From the NCBI GenBank assembly GCA_902476645.1, contig CABSEG010000019.1:1-40450 (forward strand): DNA of 40,450 nucleotides, in the 5' to 3' direction. Below the pieces are notes generated by a model. That model worked only from the letters and a program-made list of their open reading frames with translations. It was not told the origin of the DNA and searched no databases. The position numbers and the translations under genes were made by a program. The DNA is from an uncultured Lachnospiraceae bacterium. GTDB taxonomy: Bacteria; Bacillota; Clostridia; Lachnospirales; Lachnospiraceae. Shown piece after piece: positions 8,160 through 16,677 of the stretch. The first letter of the stretch is position 1; each line of letters begins with the position of its first letter.

Positions 8160-9800
8160 ATGGAGCATTATAAGGTACTACTGGTGGATGATGAGGAAGA
8201 GATTCGCACTAGCATTATGAGAAAGATCGATTGGGAAGGGCTTGGCTTTTGCCTGGTTGGAGATGCGGAAAACGGGGAGGAAGCATTGGAGAAGGCCACA
8301 TCTCTGGAACCGGACTTGCTTCTGACGGATATTAAGATGCCCTACATGAGTGGACTGGAATTGGCTGAACGGATAAAAGCAGAGAGGGATAGCGTGGAGG
8401 TGGTGTTTTTTTCCGGATTTGACGAATTTGAATATGCTCAGAAGGCCATTCAACTAAATGCTATGGAATATATATTAAAGCCTATTGATCAGGATGAGCT
8501 GACTCAGGTATTGAGCCGATTAAAACGCAGAATGGATGAAAAAATGGAGCAGTCCAGAGATATTTCCATGTTGCGGGAGAATTATCAGAAGACGCTGCCG
8601 ATCTTGAGGGAGTACTTTCTCAATGAACTGGTCAGAGGCGAGCTATCAGAAGAGGAGATCCGGGAGGGGTTTGTCACTTATCAGATTCCGGTAGCTGATG
8701 CGGATTTGTGGGCTATCGTGTCTGTGGATATTCAAGTTCGGGAGGGAGACGAGCAGGCTTTACCTTTGCACAGGGAGAAAGAGTTGCTCCCGGTTTCCGT
8801 CTGGAAGCTGATGGACGAGCGGCTTCAAGGAGAATATAAGTATACCGTATTCTTAAGCGGAGCGGCTCCCAGAGTGCAGATTTTGTTTGGATTAAAGAAA
8901 CATTTTCCAATAGACCGGTTACTTCACCGGATGAAGCAGATCGGATATGACTGCAGAAGAATTCTGGGACTTGAGACCACCATTGGGATTGGAAGGGCCT
9001 ATGGGCAGATGGAGCAGATTGCCAGGTCTTACCGGGAGTCCAGAGAAGCCATTGGTTATCGGGCGATTCTGGGAAGTCTGGTTCCTATCTATATCAAGGA
9101 TGTGGAGAACGTGGAGGGTGACACTCTGACCTTTGATGAGCGTAGAGAACACCGGCTTTTGGATAAGGTGAAATTTGCCGGGAGAGAAGAGATTGAAACA
9201 GAGGTGGCTTGGCTGATGGATGAGATGGAAAATGCAAGGGTGCACAGCAGTCAGTGCCAGATTTATGTAATTTCTATTTTCCACAGCCTGACAAAGCTGA
9301 TTCAGCAGTATGAGCTGGAGGCATCGGACATCTGGGGAGGAGAGAAGACGTATTACAATATTTTAGACCGGTTGATTACCGCCCACAATATCCGTAATTT
9401 TCTAACAAACACCTGCCTCTCCATCCATGAACAAATCAGTCAGGGAAGAAAGGAGTCAATTACCGGGGTTGTGGAAAAGGCTAAAAAATACATAGAGCTT
9501 CACTATGCAGAACCGGATCTTTCTGCGGAGAGCATATGTAAGTATCTGCATATCAGCAGCGCTTATTTTTCCACAATTTTTAAGAAAGAAACAGGAGTCA
9601 ACTATATTGCCTGGCTTACGGATTTGAGACTGGAAAAGGCAGCTAGGCTTTTGCTGGAGACCGAAGATAAGACCTACATGATTGCAGCCAGAGTGGGATA
9701 TCCGGAACCTAATTATTTTAGCCATGTATTCAAGAAGAAATTTGGGCTTTCACCCAACAAGTATAGGTTGAAGGAAAAGACAAAATATGAACGGAAATAA
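8160..9800 (+). CDS. YesN-type response regulator, AraC family
   Basis: A 546-residue two-component response regulator. The receiver domain (1-125) has the acidic pair D10-D11, phosphoacceptor D57 in LLLTDIKMP, and K107 in YILKPID, so it looks phosphorylatable. A long middle region (about 140-430) is of the kind seen in YesN proteins. An AraC/XylS DNA-binding domain with two helix-turn-helix units fills residues 445-545 (KKYIELHYAEPDLSAESICKYLH region and ARVGYPEPNYFSHVFKKKFGLSPNKYR). The kinase gene overlaps its 3' end by 14 bases, so the pair is translationally coupled. Such systems usually activate sugar transport or glycosidase genes; the secreted GH3 upstream is a possible target, but no binding site is proved. 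The start ATG is weakly preceded by TAAGGA. Confidence 0.93.
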   Translation: MEHYKVLLVDDEEEIRTSIMRKIDWEGLGFCLVGDAENGEEALEKATSLEPDLLLTDIKMPYMSGLELAERIKAERDSVEVVFFSGFDEFEYAQKAIQLNAMEYILKPIDQDELTQVLSRLKRRMDEKMEQSRDISMLRENYQKTLPILREYFLNELVRGELSEEEIREGFVTYQIPVADADLWAIVSVDIQVREGDEQALPLHREKELLPVSVWKLMDERLQGEYKYTVFLSGAAPRVQILFGLKKHFPIDRLLHRMKQIGYDCRRILGLETTIGIGRAYGQMEQIARSYRESREAIGYRAILGSLVPIYIKDVENVEGDTLTFDERREHRLLDKVKFAGREEIETEVAWLMDEMENARVHSSQCQIYVISIFHSLTKLIQQYELEASDIWGGEKTYYNILDRLITAHNIRNFLTNTCLSIHEQISQGRKESITGVVEKAKKYIELHYAEPDLSAESICKYLHISSAYFSTIFKKETGVNYIAWLTDLRLEKAARLLLETEDKTYMIAARVGYPEPNYFSHVFKKKFGLSPNKYRLKEKTKYERK

Positions 9801-11586
9801 AACATTTTGGTCTGAGAAGCTAAGAAGCAGACAGATCACTTTGAGAAATCTAATTTGGCTGTCCTTTACGCTGGCTTCCGTGATTGCGATATGCCTGATG
9901 GGACGGACCTTTTATCAGTTGTTTTCTGACCAGAGTATCAAGCAGAATGAACAGACCAGAGAGCTGTTGATTTCACAGATTAATACCAATATTAGTTCTT
10001 ATATCCAGAATATGATGGAAGTATCGGATGTGCTTTACTATCACGTCATTAAAGATCAGGATCTTGAGAGTACGGATTTTCGTGAGGCATTTCGTTTGTT
10101 ATACAACTCCAATAAAAGCAATATCAAAAGTATTGCCCTTTTTACCTCAGAAGGGGAAGTGATCTGTGCAGGACCCAATGAGGTTTTGAAGGAAGATGCC
10201 GCCCCAGAAGGACAGGAGTGGTTTCAAGAAAGCTTAAAGCACAGTGAAAATCAGCATTTTTCCACTCCCCATGTGCAGAATCTGTTTGAGACACAGGAGC
10301 CGGACTATGAGTGGGTAATCTCTCTTTCCAGGGCCGTACAGCTTACTAAGGGAGGAGAGGTAAGCCAGGGAGTACTTCTGGTAGACTTGAAGTATTCTGG
10401 GTTTACGCGACTGCTGCAGGAGGCATCCATCGGGGATAAGGGACATATTTATGTGGTGAGCGGAGACGGAGAATTGATTTACCACCCCATCAAACAGCAG
10501 AGTACGCGACAAGACATGGAATTTACGGCGGCTGTGGCCAGGGAAGGGAAGGTAGGAACCTTTCTGGAAAGGAGGGGGCACAGCGTGCAGGAGCGTGTCA
10601 TTAAAATGGTGGGATATACAGGCTGGTATCTGGTAGGCAACTCTTCGTCGGCGGATCTGCAGTTGCCGGGTAATCGGGGAAATCTGTTGATCGTGGGGAT
10701 CTTTCTGCTGTTTGGCACGATTTTGGCTTTGCTAAATTCTTTTGTCTCAGCGATGGTGACAAAGCCTTTCCAGAGTCTGGAACGGGCAGTGGGAGAGATT
10801 GAAAAAGGAAACTTGGACACCCGGATTTGTGTAAGCGGTGTATATGAAGTACAACATTTTGGAGGAACCCTTCAGAATATGGAGAGTCAGCTAAAGAAGC
10901 TGATGGAAGATATGGAAAAGGAGCATGAGGCGAAGAGAAAAAGCGAGCTGGATACTTTACAGGCACAGATCAATCCCCATTTTCTGTACAATACCCTGGA
11001 TGTGATTGTCTGGATGATCAGCAACGAACAGAAGCAGGAGGCAGCAAAGGCCGTGATGGCTTTGGCCAGGTTTTTTCGCATCAGCCTGAGCAAGGGAAAG
11101 AATATCATTACGGTAAGGGATGAAATGGAACATGTGAAAAATTATCTGATTATACAGAAAATGCGGTTTAAGAACCGGTTTGAATATCGTCTGGAATTGG
11201 GAGAGGGAACAGAGGGGATGGCCACGATCAAGCTGGTTTTACAGCCGCTGGTGGAAAATGCTATTTATCACGGTATGGAATATATGGACGGGGACGGGGA
11301 GATTACAGTGCGCGCATGGCTGGAAGAAGATGGAAAGGAACTGCGTCTGTCTGTAAAGGACAACGGTCCGGGGATGACGGAGGAAAAAGTATGTGCAATC
11401 CTGGAGGGGAAAATAGTGTCCACGTCAAATGGTTCTGGAATCGGGGTAAAGAATGTACAACAGAGGATTCAGCTTTACTTTGGGGAGGAGTACGGACTTT
11501 TGATTCACACGGAGCCAGATGAGGGTACAGAGATGATTCTGAGAATGCCGGCAGTATCTTATAAACAGATTGAGGAGAAAACATGA
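9787..11586 (+). CDS. YesM-type sensor histidine kinase
   Basis: A 599-residue membrane histidine kinase that would phosphorylate the response regulator just upstream. Transmembrane helix 1 covers about residues 22-39; an extracytoplasmic sensing domain (about 45-295) resembles a double Cache fold; helix 2 is at about 299-322, followed by a HAMP linker. The kinase core is of the PF06580 type, with the phosphorylated H398 in QINPHFLYNTLD. The ATP-binding domain contains LVLQPLVENAIYHGM (N box), DNGPGM (G1) and GSGIGVKNV (G2). It starts inside the regulator gene (14-base overlap) and ends in a 4-base ATGA overlap with the next gene. The ligand is unknown; relatives sense oligosaccharides or sugar-protein complexes. 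Confidence 0.94.
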   Translation: MNGNKTFWSEKLRSRQITLRNLIWLSFTLASVIAICLMGRTFYQLFSDQSIKQNEQTRELLISQINTNISSYIQNMMEVSDVLYYHVIKDQDLESTDFREAFRLLYNSNKSNIKSIALFTSEGEVICAGPNEVLKEDAAPEGQEWFQESLKHSENQHFSTPHVQNLFETQEPDYEWVISLSRAVQLTKGGEVSQGVLLVDLKYSGFTRLLQEASIGDKGHIYVVSGDGELIYHPIKQQSTRQDMEFTAAVAREGKVGTFLERRGHSVQERVIKMVGYTGWYLVGNSSSADLQLPGNRGNLLIVGIFLLFGTILALLNSFVSAMVTKPFQSLERAVGEIEKGNLDTRICVSGVYEVQHFGGTLQNMESQLKKLMEDMEKEHEAKRKSELDTLQAQINPHFLYNTLDVIVWMISNEQKQEAAKAVMALARFFRISLSKGKNIITVRDEMEHVKNYLIIQKMRFKNRFEYRLELGEGTEGMATIKLVLQPLVENAIYHGMEYMDGDGEITVRAWLEEDGKELRLSVKDNGPGMTEEKVCAILEGKIVSTSNGSGIGVKNVQQRIQLYFGEEYGLLIHTEPDEGTEMILRMPAVSYKQIEEKT

Positions 11587-12506
11587 AAAAGATTCGGTGC
11601 ATCTTTTTGATTTTATGGGGAATAGGATTGATCTTACTTTTTTTGGCAGCCTCTACGGACTTATTTTTACGTGATAGTGCGTCGGACTATTATAGAATAT
11701 CCGTTATTTGGGATGATACCACCGAGGATTATGTGGAGAATTATAAAAAAAATATATCCAGGTATACGGACATTAAAAAAATAGAATTTCGCTTTTTTAC
11801 TATGGAGGAACCATTAGATGCCAGGCAGCAGATGGATTTGCTGTTGCAGGAGGCACAAAACGGGGCAGATTTGCTTGTGGTGAAGCCTTTGGATGAGGAA
11901 AAACTGGAGGAGCTTTTAAAGAAAAGTAATCTTTCGGTTCCGGTGGTTTGCATAGACGGTAAGATGGAGGCAGACTCGGTTCACGTATGTATACGAAGCG
12001 ATGAAAGGAAACGGGCACGGCATCTGGCAGTCAGAATTGTACAGGAACATCCCCGGGAGAAGATCTGTATCCTGACAGATGAGAGAAATCCCAGAAGAGA
12101 TGAGAGGATCTGCAGGGCGATAAAAGAGGAGCTTTCCGAAGACTCTGTACAGGTTTGCAGCTGGAATGGAGACAGTCCGTTTCCGGTGGAAACAGCCGGT
12201 GGAACAGTGGTTGTGACCCTGAATCCCAGGCTGACGGAGCTGGCGGTTCAGAAAAAGGAGGAAGGGGTGCCTTTGTATGGGTTTGGGTATACCACAGATA
12301 TTCTCTACGCTCTGGATCAGGGGCAGATCCAGGCAATTAATATTCACAGTGACTTCTACATGGGATGGACAGCCATACAGTATGGTTTTAAGATTTTGGA
12401 TAAAGAGAGCTATCAGAAAGAGGTCTTGCTTGAGGATTATACTATAGGAAACCAGGAGATGTTTGAAAGGGAATATCAGGAACTTTTATTTTACATGGAA
12501 GAATAA
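11583..12506 (+). CDS. Membrane-tethered sugar-binding-like protein
   Basis: A 307-residue protein with an N-terminal transmembrane helix (about 7-27) and no lipobox, followed by a domain resembling periplasmic sugar-binding proteins of the LacI/RbsB type. Visible family-like elements are YRISVIWDDTTEDY at the start of lobe 1, GADLLVVKPLDEEKLEELL, VPVVCIDGKM, and the late segment YALDQGQIQAINIHSDFYMGW typical of the second lobe. ATGA overlap with the kinase gene shows tight coupling. There is no ABC permease or ATPase nearby, so it more likely presents a ligand to the kinase than feeds a transporter. The exact ligand cannot be told. Confidence 0.8.
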   Translation: MKKIRCIFLILWGIGLILLFLAASTDLFLRDSASDYYRISVIWDDTTEDYVENYKKNISRYTDIKKIEFRFFTMEEPLDARQQMDLLLQEAQNGADLLVVKPLDEEKLEELLKKSNLSVPVVCIDGKMEADSVHVCIRSDERKRARHLAVRIVQEHPREKICILTDERNPRRDERICRAIKEELSEDSVQVCSWNGDSPFPVETAGGTVVVTLNPRLTELAVQKKEEGVPLYGFGYTTDILYALDQGQIQAINIHSDFYMGWTAIQYGFKILDKESYQKEVLLEDYTIGNQEMFEREYQELLFYMEE

Positions 12507-12641
12507 AAGGGAAAGATTTTTTGAAAGGATCTATAAATATTTTAGATAGTCTTACGTTTTCGCAGAAAAATGGACCGGAAAATAGAAAAATAACACAGGA
12601 AAACAGGGAAAAGAAGAAAAGAGATACAGAAAAAAAACGCA

Positions 12642-12670
12642 TGGATTCTCAGGGCCGTTCTGAATATAAT
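12642..12670 (+). promoter_or_regulatory. Possible promoter of the LytTR gene, -10 at a hairpin loop
   Basis: TGGATT (12642-12647), 17 bases, TATAAT (12665-12670). The -35 match is poor (3 of 6), the -10 perfect. The TATAAT begins at the last base of the left arm of hairpin 12653-12689; a start near 12677 would coincide with the first base of the right arm. Confidence 0.4.
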
Positions 12671-12696
12671 GGAGTCATTCAGAACGGCCTTGTTGT
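12653..12696 (+). terminator. Terminator-like hairpin before the LytTR regulator
   Basis: GGCCGTTCTGAAT (12653-12665) pairs perfectly with ATTCAGAACGGCC (12677-12689), loop 11 bases, followed by TTGTTGT. The 13-bp stem is strong and the U-rich tail moderate. It would end the three-gene YesN/YesM operon, yet its loop carries the TATAAT of a candidate promoter for the next gene. Confidence 0.7.
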
Positions 12697-12739
12697 ATGG
12701 AAAACAGGCCGGATTACCGTGGGAAAAGGGGGAAGACAT

Positions 12740-13450
12740 ATGTTGCGGTTTGCAGTCTGTGAAGAAGAGATGTTTGCGAGAAAGAAGATTTCCTATGGAC
12801 TGAAACAGACATTTCATCAGATGGGGCAGGATGTGGAGATTGTGGAGTTCGCCACCGGAAAGGCACTGCGGAATGCCATATTGCAGAAGCGTTTCTTTGA
12901 CGGAGTATTTTTAAATACGGAGCTGTCTGGTATGGACGGCATTGATGTGGGGATCTGGCTGAGAAAACTTCAGTGGAACAATCTGCTGATTTATATTTCA
13001 GACTGTGAACAGAGGGTGTTCCGGTCTTTTCAGGCGCGACCTTTTCGTTTTATCCGCAAGTCCCGGTTTTATCAGGAGATGGTACCGGTGGTCAAAGATA
13101 TGCTGAATGAATTGCACAAACGGAAAGGGGAATTTTTAATGTTTCGTTCCGGGGGACAGACTTACCGTATCGATCCCTATGATATTATCTACGTGGAATC
13201 CCAGAGAAAAAAGCAATATATTTATACCAGTCAACACAAACTGGAGATCAATGATACCTTTAAAGAAGTGCTGGAGTTTTTGAAGCCTTATGGGTTTATC
13301 CAGATTCACAGAAGTTATGTGGTAAATTACCGATGTGTACAGTCTTTTTGCGCAAACACGATGGAGCTTTGCCATCAGATACAGCTTCCTGTGGGACGAC
13401 AGAGACTTACGGAAATTCGGGAAGAATTTGCCCAACTCTGCCTGGCTTGA
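12740..13450 (+). CDS. LytTR response regulator with degenerate receiver
   Basis: A 236-residue regulator of the AgrA/LytR class. The N-terminal receiver (about 1-125) keeps an acidic cluster (E8-E10 in VCEEEMF), a Ser in LLIYISDCE and the Lys in FRFIRKS, but the phosphoacceptor position in FLNTELSGMDG is Asn59 instead of Asp. The LytTR DNA-binding domain (about 135-232) has DPYDIIYVESQRKKQYIY, IQIHRSYVVNY and LPVGRQR. No partner kinase is adjacent. ATG 12740 has an AAAAGGGGG ribosome binding site; the frame extends upstream to 12521 but crosses the hairpin at 12653-12689 and encodes an unlikely basic leader. It probably acts without phosphorylation or responds to another signal. It is convergent with the minus-strand operon. 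Confidence 0.9.
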   Translation: MLRFAVCEEEMFARKKISYGLKQTFHQMGQDVEIVEFATGKALRNAILQKRFFDGVFLNTELSGMDGIDVGIWLRKLQWNNLLIYISDCEQRVFRSFQARPFRFIRKSRFYQEMVPVVKDMLNELHKRKGEFLMFRSGGQTYRIDPYDIIYVESQRKKQYIYTSQHKLEINDTFKEVLEFLKPYGFIQIHRSYVVNYRCVQSFCANTMELCHQIQLPVGRQRLTEIREEFAQLCLA

Positions 13451-13455
13451 AGCAA

Positions 13456-13487
13456 TTTGGACCGGATCAGTCACTATCCGATCCAAA
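13456..13487. terminator. Bidirectional terminator between convergent genes
   Basis: TTTGGACCGGAT (13456-13467) and ATCCGATCCAAA (13476-13487) form a 12-bp stem with one mismatch and an 8-base loop. It begins just after the LytTR stop and overlaps the stop codon of the minus-strand SGNH gene. T-runs are short, so efficiency is uncertain. Confidence 0.55.
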
Positions 13488-14067
13488 GTTTACTCAGATA
13501 CTCGTGACCAAGGGATGTCAGGTGAATGCCATCGATAGTAACTTGATGGTATCCCAGTTTTTCTGCCAACTGATTGAGAGAAGCGTTCAGAGGAAGAAAG
13601 TTAGCGTTTGGACGGGAGGATACGGCTTGTTGAATTCCCGCTTCCATTTCCGCTACATCCTCTGACCAAAGCAGGTATTCCCTGGGACAGGGAAAGACAA
13701 AGGGGCCCATGCACAGAATCTGTGCATGGGTTCTCTGCGTGATTTGATCAAGAAGGCTCGCATAGTCTTCATAAAAACCCTGTTCTTGCAGGGAACGTCC
13801 TGTATTGCGGGCAATTGCGATGTTGTTTATTCCAATCAGGACAGTGACAAAGTCCGGATGATAGGGAAAACAATCTGTCTCCAGGTTGGAAAGCAGCCTG
13901 GCCACGGTAAAGCCATCGTGTCCTTTATTGAGGATGATAGGAGACTGCTTTGACAGGGTGTTTGCGATCTGCCAGACATATCCGCTGCCAAGGCCATTGT
14001 GATCGCGACAAAAGAGTCGTCCCGCATCGGTAATGCTGTCGCCCAGAAATAAATAACATTTTTTCAT
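13474..14067 (-). CDS. SGNH/GDSL-family hydrolase
   Basis: A 197-residue cytoplasmic-looking esterase/acylhydrolase of the SGNH fold, which removes acyl or acetyl groups from small molecules, lipids or carbohydrates. Block I GDSIT carries the nucleophile S11; block III reads IGINN, with the conserved Asn; block V DGIHLTSLGH supplies D179 and H182 of the catalytic triad. No signal peptide. It is the last gene of the minus-strand operon, only 4 bases after the YkvI-like gene. Its role there is unknown; a detoxifying or deacylating step for the same substrate is a guess. Confidence 0.88.
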   Translation of the reverse strand: MKKCYLFLGDSITDAGRLFCRDHNGLGSGYVWQIANTLSKQSPIILNKGHDGFTVARLLSNLETDCFPYHPDFVTVLIGINNIAIARNTGRSLQEQGFYEDYASLLDQITQRTHAQILCMGPFVFPCPREYLLWSEDVAEMEAGIQQAVSSRPNANFLPLNASLNQLAEKLGYHQVTIDGIHLTSLGHEYLSKLWIG

Positions 14068-14071
14068 AAAC

Positions 14072-15223
14072 TTATGCCTTTTTCAGATGGGCGAAGAAAT
14101 GTACCAGGAAGGGGATGGCCACTGCAATTAAGGTGGCGTAGCCCAGGTAGGAGTATCCCACGCTAACCAGCGGAATCAGGCCAAACTGAGCGATTCCAAA
14201 AGCTAAAATAGTAAAGAATAAAGAAGCCACTGTGCTGCGCAGCATTCTTTTGGAGGAAGCGGTTTTTTCGTCCTCTTTCTTTTCCAGCTGATTGACAGTT
14301 CTTGTAACGATACCGGCGATCATGTTAACCGCTGTGGACACAGCGCCCAGAATAATTAAAATTGAGATAATCGGTGTCAGGATACCGGAGCCTACGCCGT
14401 TTTGAACCAGAAGCAGCATGGGGACAGAGGCATCCGCCAGATCCTCATGGAAGGCGATGGCCATCATGCCTACGATGGATAGCATGATGGTGGCTGTGTT
14501 AACGATAAACATATAAATCATGGAGCGATTCACCTGCTTTTCTTCCTTTAACGGTTTCACATGCTGATACATCAGACCGATGGAGGCCAGCTGAAAAAGG
14601 GCGTACACGATACCGCTCCACAGAGCGCTGCCGAAGCTGCCGCTCTCCTTAGAGCCTACCGGAACGGCACCGGAGGCCATGGTGGAGAAGGCCTCTGTGA
14701 TGCTGTCCCACTGAACGATGATATTGGGCACCAATACCACCAGAAGGCCGATGATAATCAGGACTGACAGTGTGGAAGCACATTTGCGTACAATGTCTGT
14801 ACCGAACATGGCGATCAGGAAAATGAAAGCGCCGATAATCAGGGTACAGAGCCAGTAGGGCATTCCAGTCAGCGTATTCAGGGTGGAACCTCCTGTGGCA
14901 AAGGCGACGGCCGGAGCCAGAAAGATCAGCATCAGATAGACGATCTCGTACAGGTTGGAAAATACCGGACGGAATTTTCCATAAAAATGATCCGAAAAGG
15001 TACGGTAATCATAGGTCTTATTGCGGAAAGCATAGCGCAGACCGTAATAAAAAAACAGCGTCAAAAGCAGCTGGGAAAGGATAGGCATAAAAACACCGAA
15101 AATCCCGAAGTTTCCAAAATATTGGTAAAGCTGAGCGCCGGAGGCAAATCCTCCGCCAAACTGAGTTGTAAAGGCCACAAATGCGATGCCCACGGCCAGA
15201 GGCATTTTATCTTTGTTAATCAT
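14072..15223 (-). CDS. YkvI-like membrane protein, LeuT-fold superfamily
   Basis: A 383-residue integral membrane protein with about 10-11 predicted helices. It starts with MPLAVGIAFVAFTTQFGGGFASG, an unwound-helix glycine-rich motif (GGGFASG) like helix 1 of APC/LeuT-fold transporters, and resembles the uncharacterised Bacillus YkvI family. Helices end in a short basic tail. It sits 12 bases downstream of the FAD dehydrogenase gene with AAGGAGA overlapping that gene's stop, so it belongs to the same operon. By context it may import the 2-hydroxyacid oxidised by the Etf complex, replacing the lactate permease seen in other such operons. Transport has not been shown for the family as far as I know. 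Confidence 0.8.
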   Translation of the reverse strand: MINKDKMPLAVGIAFVAFTTQFGGGFASGAQLYQYFGNFGIFGVFMPILSQLLLTLFFYYGLRYAFRNKTYDYRTFSDHFYGKFRPVFSNLYEIVYLMLIFLAPAVAFATGGSTLNTLTGMPYWLCTLIIGAFIFLIAMFGTDIVRKCASTLSVLIIIGLLVVLVPNIIVQWDSITEAFSTMASGAVPVGSKESGSFGSALWSGIVYALFQLASIGLMYQHVKPLKEEKQVNRSMIYMFIVNTATIMLSIVGMMAIAFHEDLADASVPMLLLVQNGVGSGILTPIISILIILGAVSTAVNMIAGIVTRTVNQLEKKEDEKTASSKRMLRSTVASLFFTILAFGIAQFGLIPLVSVGYSYLGYATLIAVAIPFLVHFFAHLKKA

Positions 15224-15235
15224 AGTGCGTTCTCC

Positions 15236-16675
15236 TTATTCTGAATGATTCTTGGGCTGATCCTGGTCATAGAGGATCAGCTTTCCCGGATTTAAGATCA
15301 GCTTTTCATCGAAAGCCAGCTTCACGGACTGATACAGGGCATACATCCGTTTCCCCACAAATTCTTCCAGAAATTCCAGTCGTCCGTTTCCAATGCCATG
15401 TTCCCCGGAGAGTTGCCCTCCAAGTTCTTTGCTTTTTGCATAGAGCTCTTTTAGACAGGCTTTGGTATTGGCTTTCCATTCCTCGTCTGTCATATCGTTG
15501 CGCAGCATTTCTGTATGAATGTTGCCGTCTCCGGCATGACCGCAGACGATGACCCGGATTTTATATTTTCTTCCGATGGCTTGTGCCGCTTTGACAAAAT
15601 CTGCGATTTTTGCCCTTGGCACCACCACGTCACATTCCTCCTGGGAGTCGCTGTCCGCTTTCATGCCTTCCAAAATGGCGGCGCGTACAGACCATACAGA
15701 GTCTATTCGTTCCTGGGAATCACAGATTTTCACATCCAAAGCCCCCATTTCCAGGGCAATCTGGCAGGCCATTTCGCAGGCGGATTCCACCTCCTGGACA
15801 GAAGAGGCATCATACATGACAATAAGAAAGTCATTTCCTTCCTGTACCGGGAAGGGTTTATTCAGACGGTGTTCCACAATATCTGTCAACTCCCGCTCCA
15901 AAAATTCTATGGCTGTGGGCACAAAGGGCGTTTGAAGCAGCTTTGGTACCGTGTCAATACAAGGCTCAATGGAATCATAAGTCAGGACCAGTGTTCTGGT
16001 AGCGTGAGGGGCTGGTATCAGCCGCAGGGTAACCTGGGTTGCGATACAGAGAGTTCCCTCAGAACCGATGATCAGATCTTTGATATCATAGCCTGTGGTA
16101 TTTTTAGCTACGTTGGAAGAAAAATTCACGATGGAACCGTCAGGCAGCACTGCCTCGATGCAGCGGACATAGTCTCTGGTTACTCCGTAGCGAACGGCTC
16201 TCATGCCGCCTGCGTTGGTGATGATGGTTCCTCCGATGGAGGCTGTGCGCTCCCCGGGATCCGGAGGATAGAATAGGCCGGCCTGGGCGGCTTTTTCCGC
16301 TACATCGGTGAGCAGAGCCCCGGCCTGGGCCGTGATGGTCAGATTTTGCCGGTCCACCTCCTGGATGTGATTCATTTTCATGAGGGACAGCAGGATCCCT
16401 CCATATTTGCAGGTAGCGCCTCCGGCCAAACCGGTGCCGGCCCCCCGGGCTGTGACCGGTATGTTATGCTCATAGGCGTAGGCCATGATGGAGGATACTT
16501 CCCGGGTGTTTAACGCCTCCACGTACAGTTCCGGCATAAAACAGCCGTATTCCGGCATTTCGTCGTGATAATACTCATCGGGAATGGAGGTTCCCACAAG
16601 GACCCGGTCCGGATCCGTCATCGCCACAATCGCCGCGATGTCTGCTTGATCTAAAGTATGGTATGGATGCGGCAT
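15236..16675 (-). CDS. GlcD/LDH-type FAD-binding dehydrogenase
   Basis: A 479-residue flavoprotein of the D-lactate dehydrogenase/glycolate oxidase GlcD family. The N-terminal FAD (PCMH-type) domain covers about 40-220, with VTARGAGTGLAGGA, PPDPGERTASIGGTI and GSEGTLC. The C-terminal FAD-linked oxidase domain (about 225-465) has CGHAGDGNIH and SGEHGIGNGR, the substrate/metal site. The start is ATG 16675, two bases after the etfA stop with AAAGGAGG upstream; a 93-residue open extension overlaps etfA and is not real. Partnership with EtfB and ferredoxin-fused EtfA matches the Acetobacterium-type lactate dehydrogenase/Etf complex, which drives NAD-dependent lactate oxidation by flavin-based electron confurcation. 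The exact 2-hydroxyacid cannot be read from the sequence. Confidence 0.92.
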   Translation of the reverse strand: MPHPYHTLDQADIAAIVAMTDPDRVLVGTSIPDEYYHDEMPEYGCFMPELYVEALNTREVSSIMAYAYEHNIPVTARGAGTGLAGGATCKYGGILLSLMKMNHIQEVDRQNLTITAQAGALLTDVAEKAAQAGLFYPPDPGERTASIGGTIITNAGGMRAVRYGVTRDYVRCIEAVLPDGSIVNFSSNVAKNTTGYDIKDLIIGSEGTLCIATQVTLRLIPAPHATRTLVLTYDSIEPCIDTVPKLLQTPFVPTAIEFLERELTDIVEHRLNKPFPVQEGNDFLIVMYDASSVQEVESACEMACQIALEMGALDVKICDSQERIDSVWSVRAAILEGMKADSDSQEECDVVVPRAKIADFVKAAQAIGRKYKIRVIVCGHAGDGNIHTEMLRNDMTDEEWKANTKACLKELYAKSKELGGQLSGEHGIGNGRLEFLEEFVGKRMYALYQSVKLAFDEKLILNPGKLILYDQDQPKNHSE

Positions 16676-16677
16676 GA

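Noticed and set aside
12521..12739. N-terminal extension of the LytTR regulator by 73 residues
   Set aside because: It would translate through the terminator hairpin at 12653-12689, and receiver domains begin at the ATG at 12740.
13333..13665. Plus-strand open frame across the LytTR/SGNH junction
   Set aside because: It overlaps two supported genes and the terminator between them, and shows no homology-like features.
15515..16276. 253-codon open frame on the plus strand inside the dehydrogenase gene
   Set aside because: It lies opposite a clear GlcD-family gene and encodes no recognisable domain.
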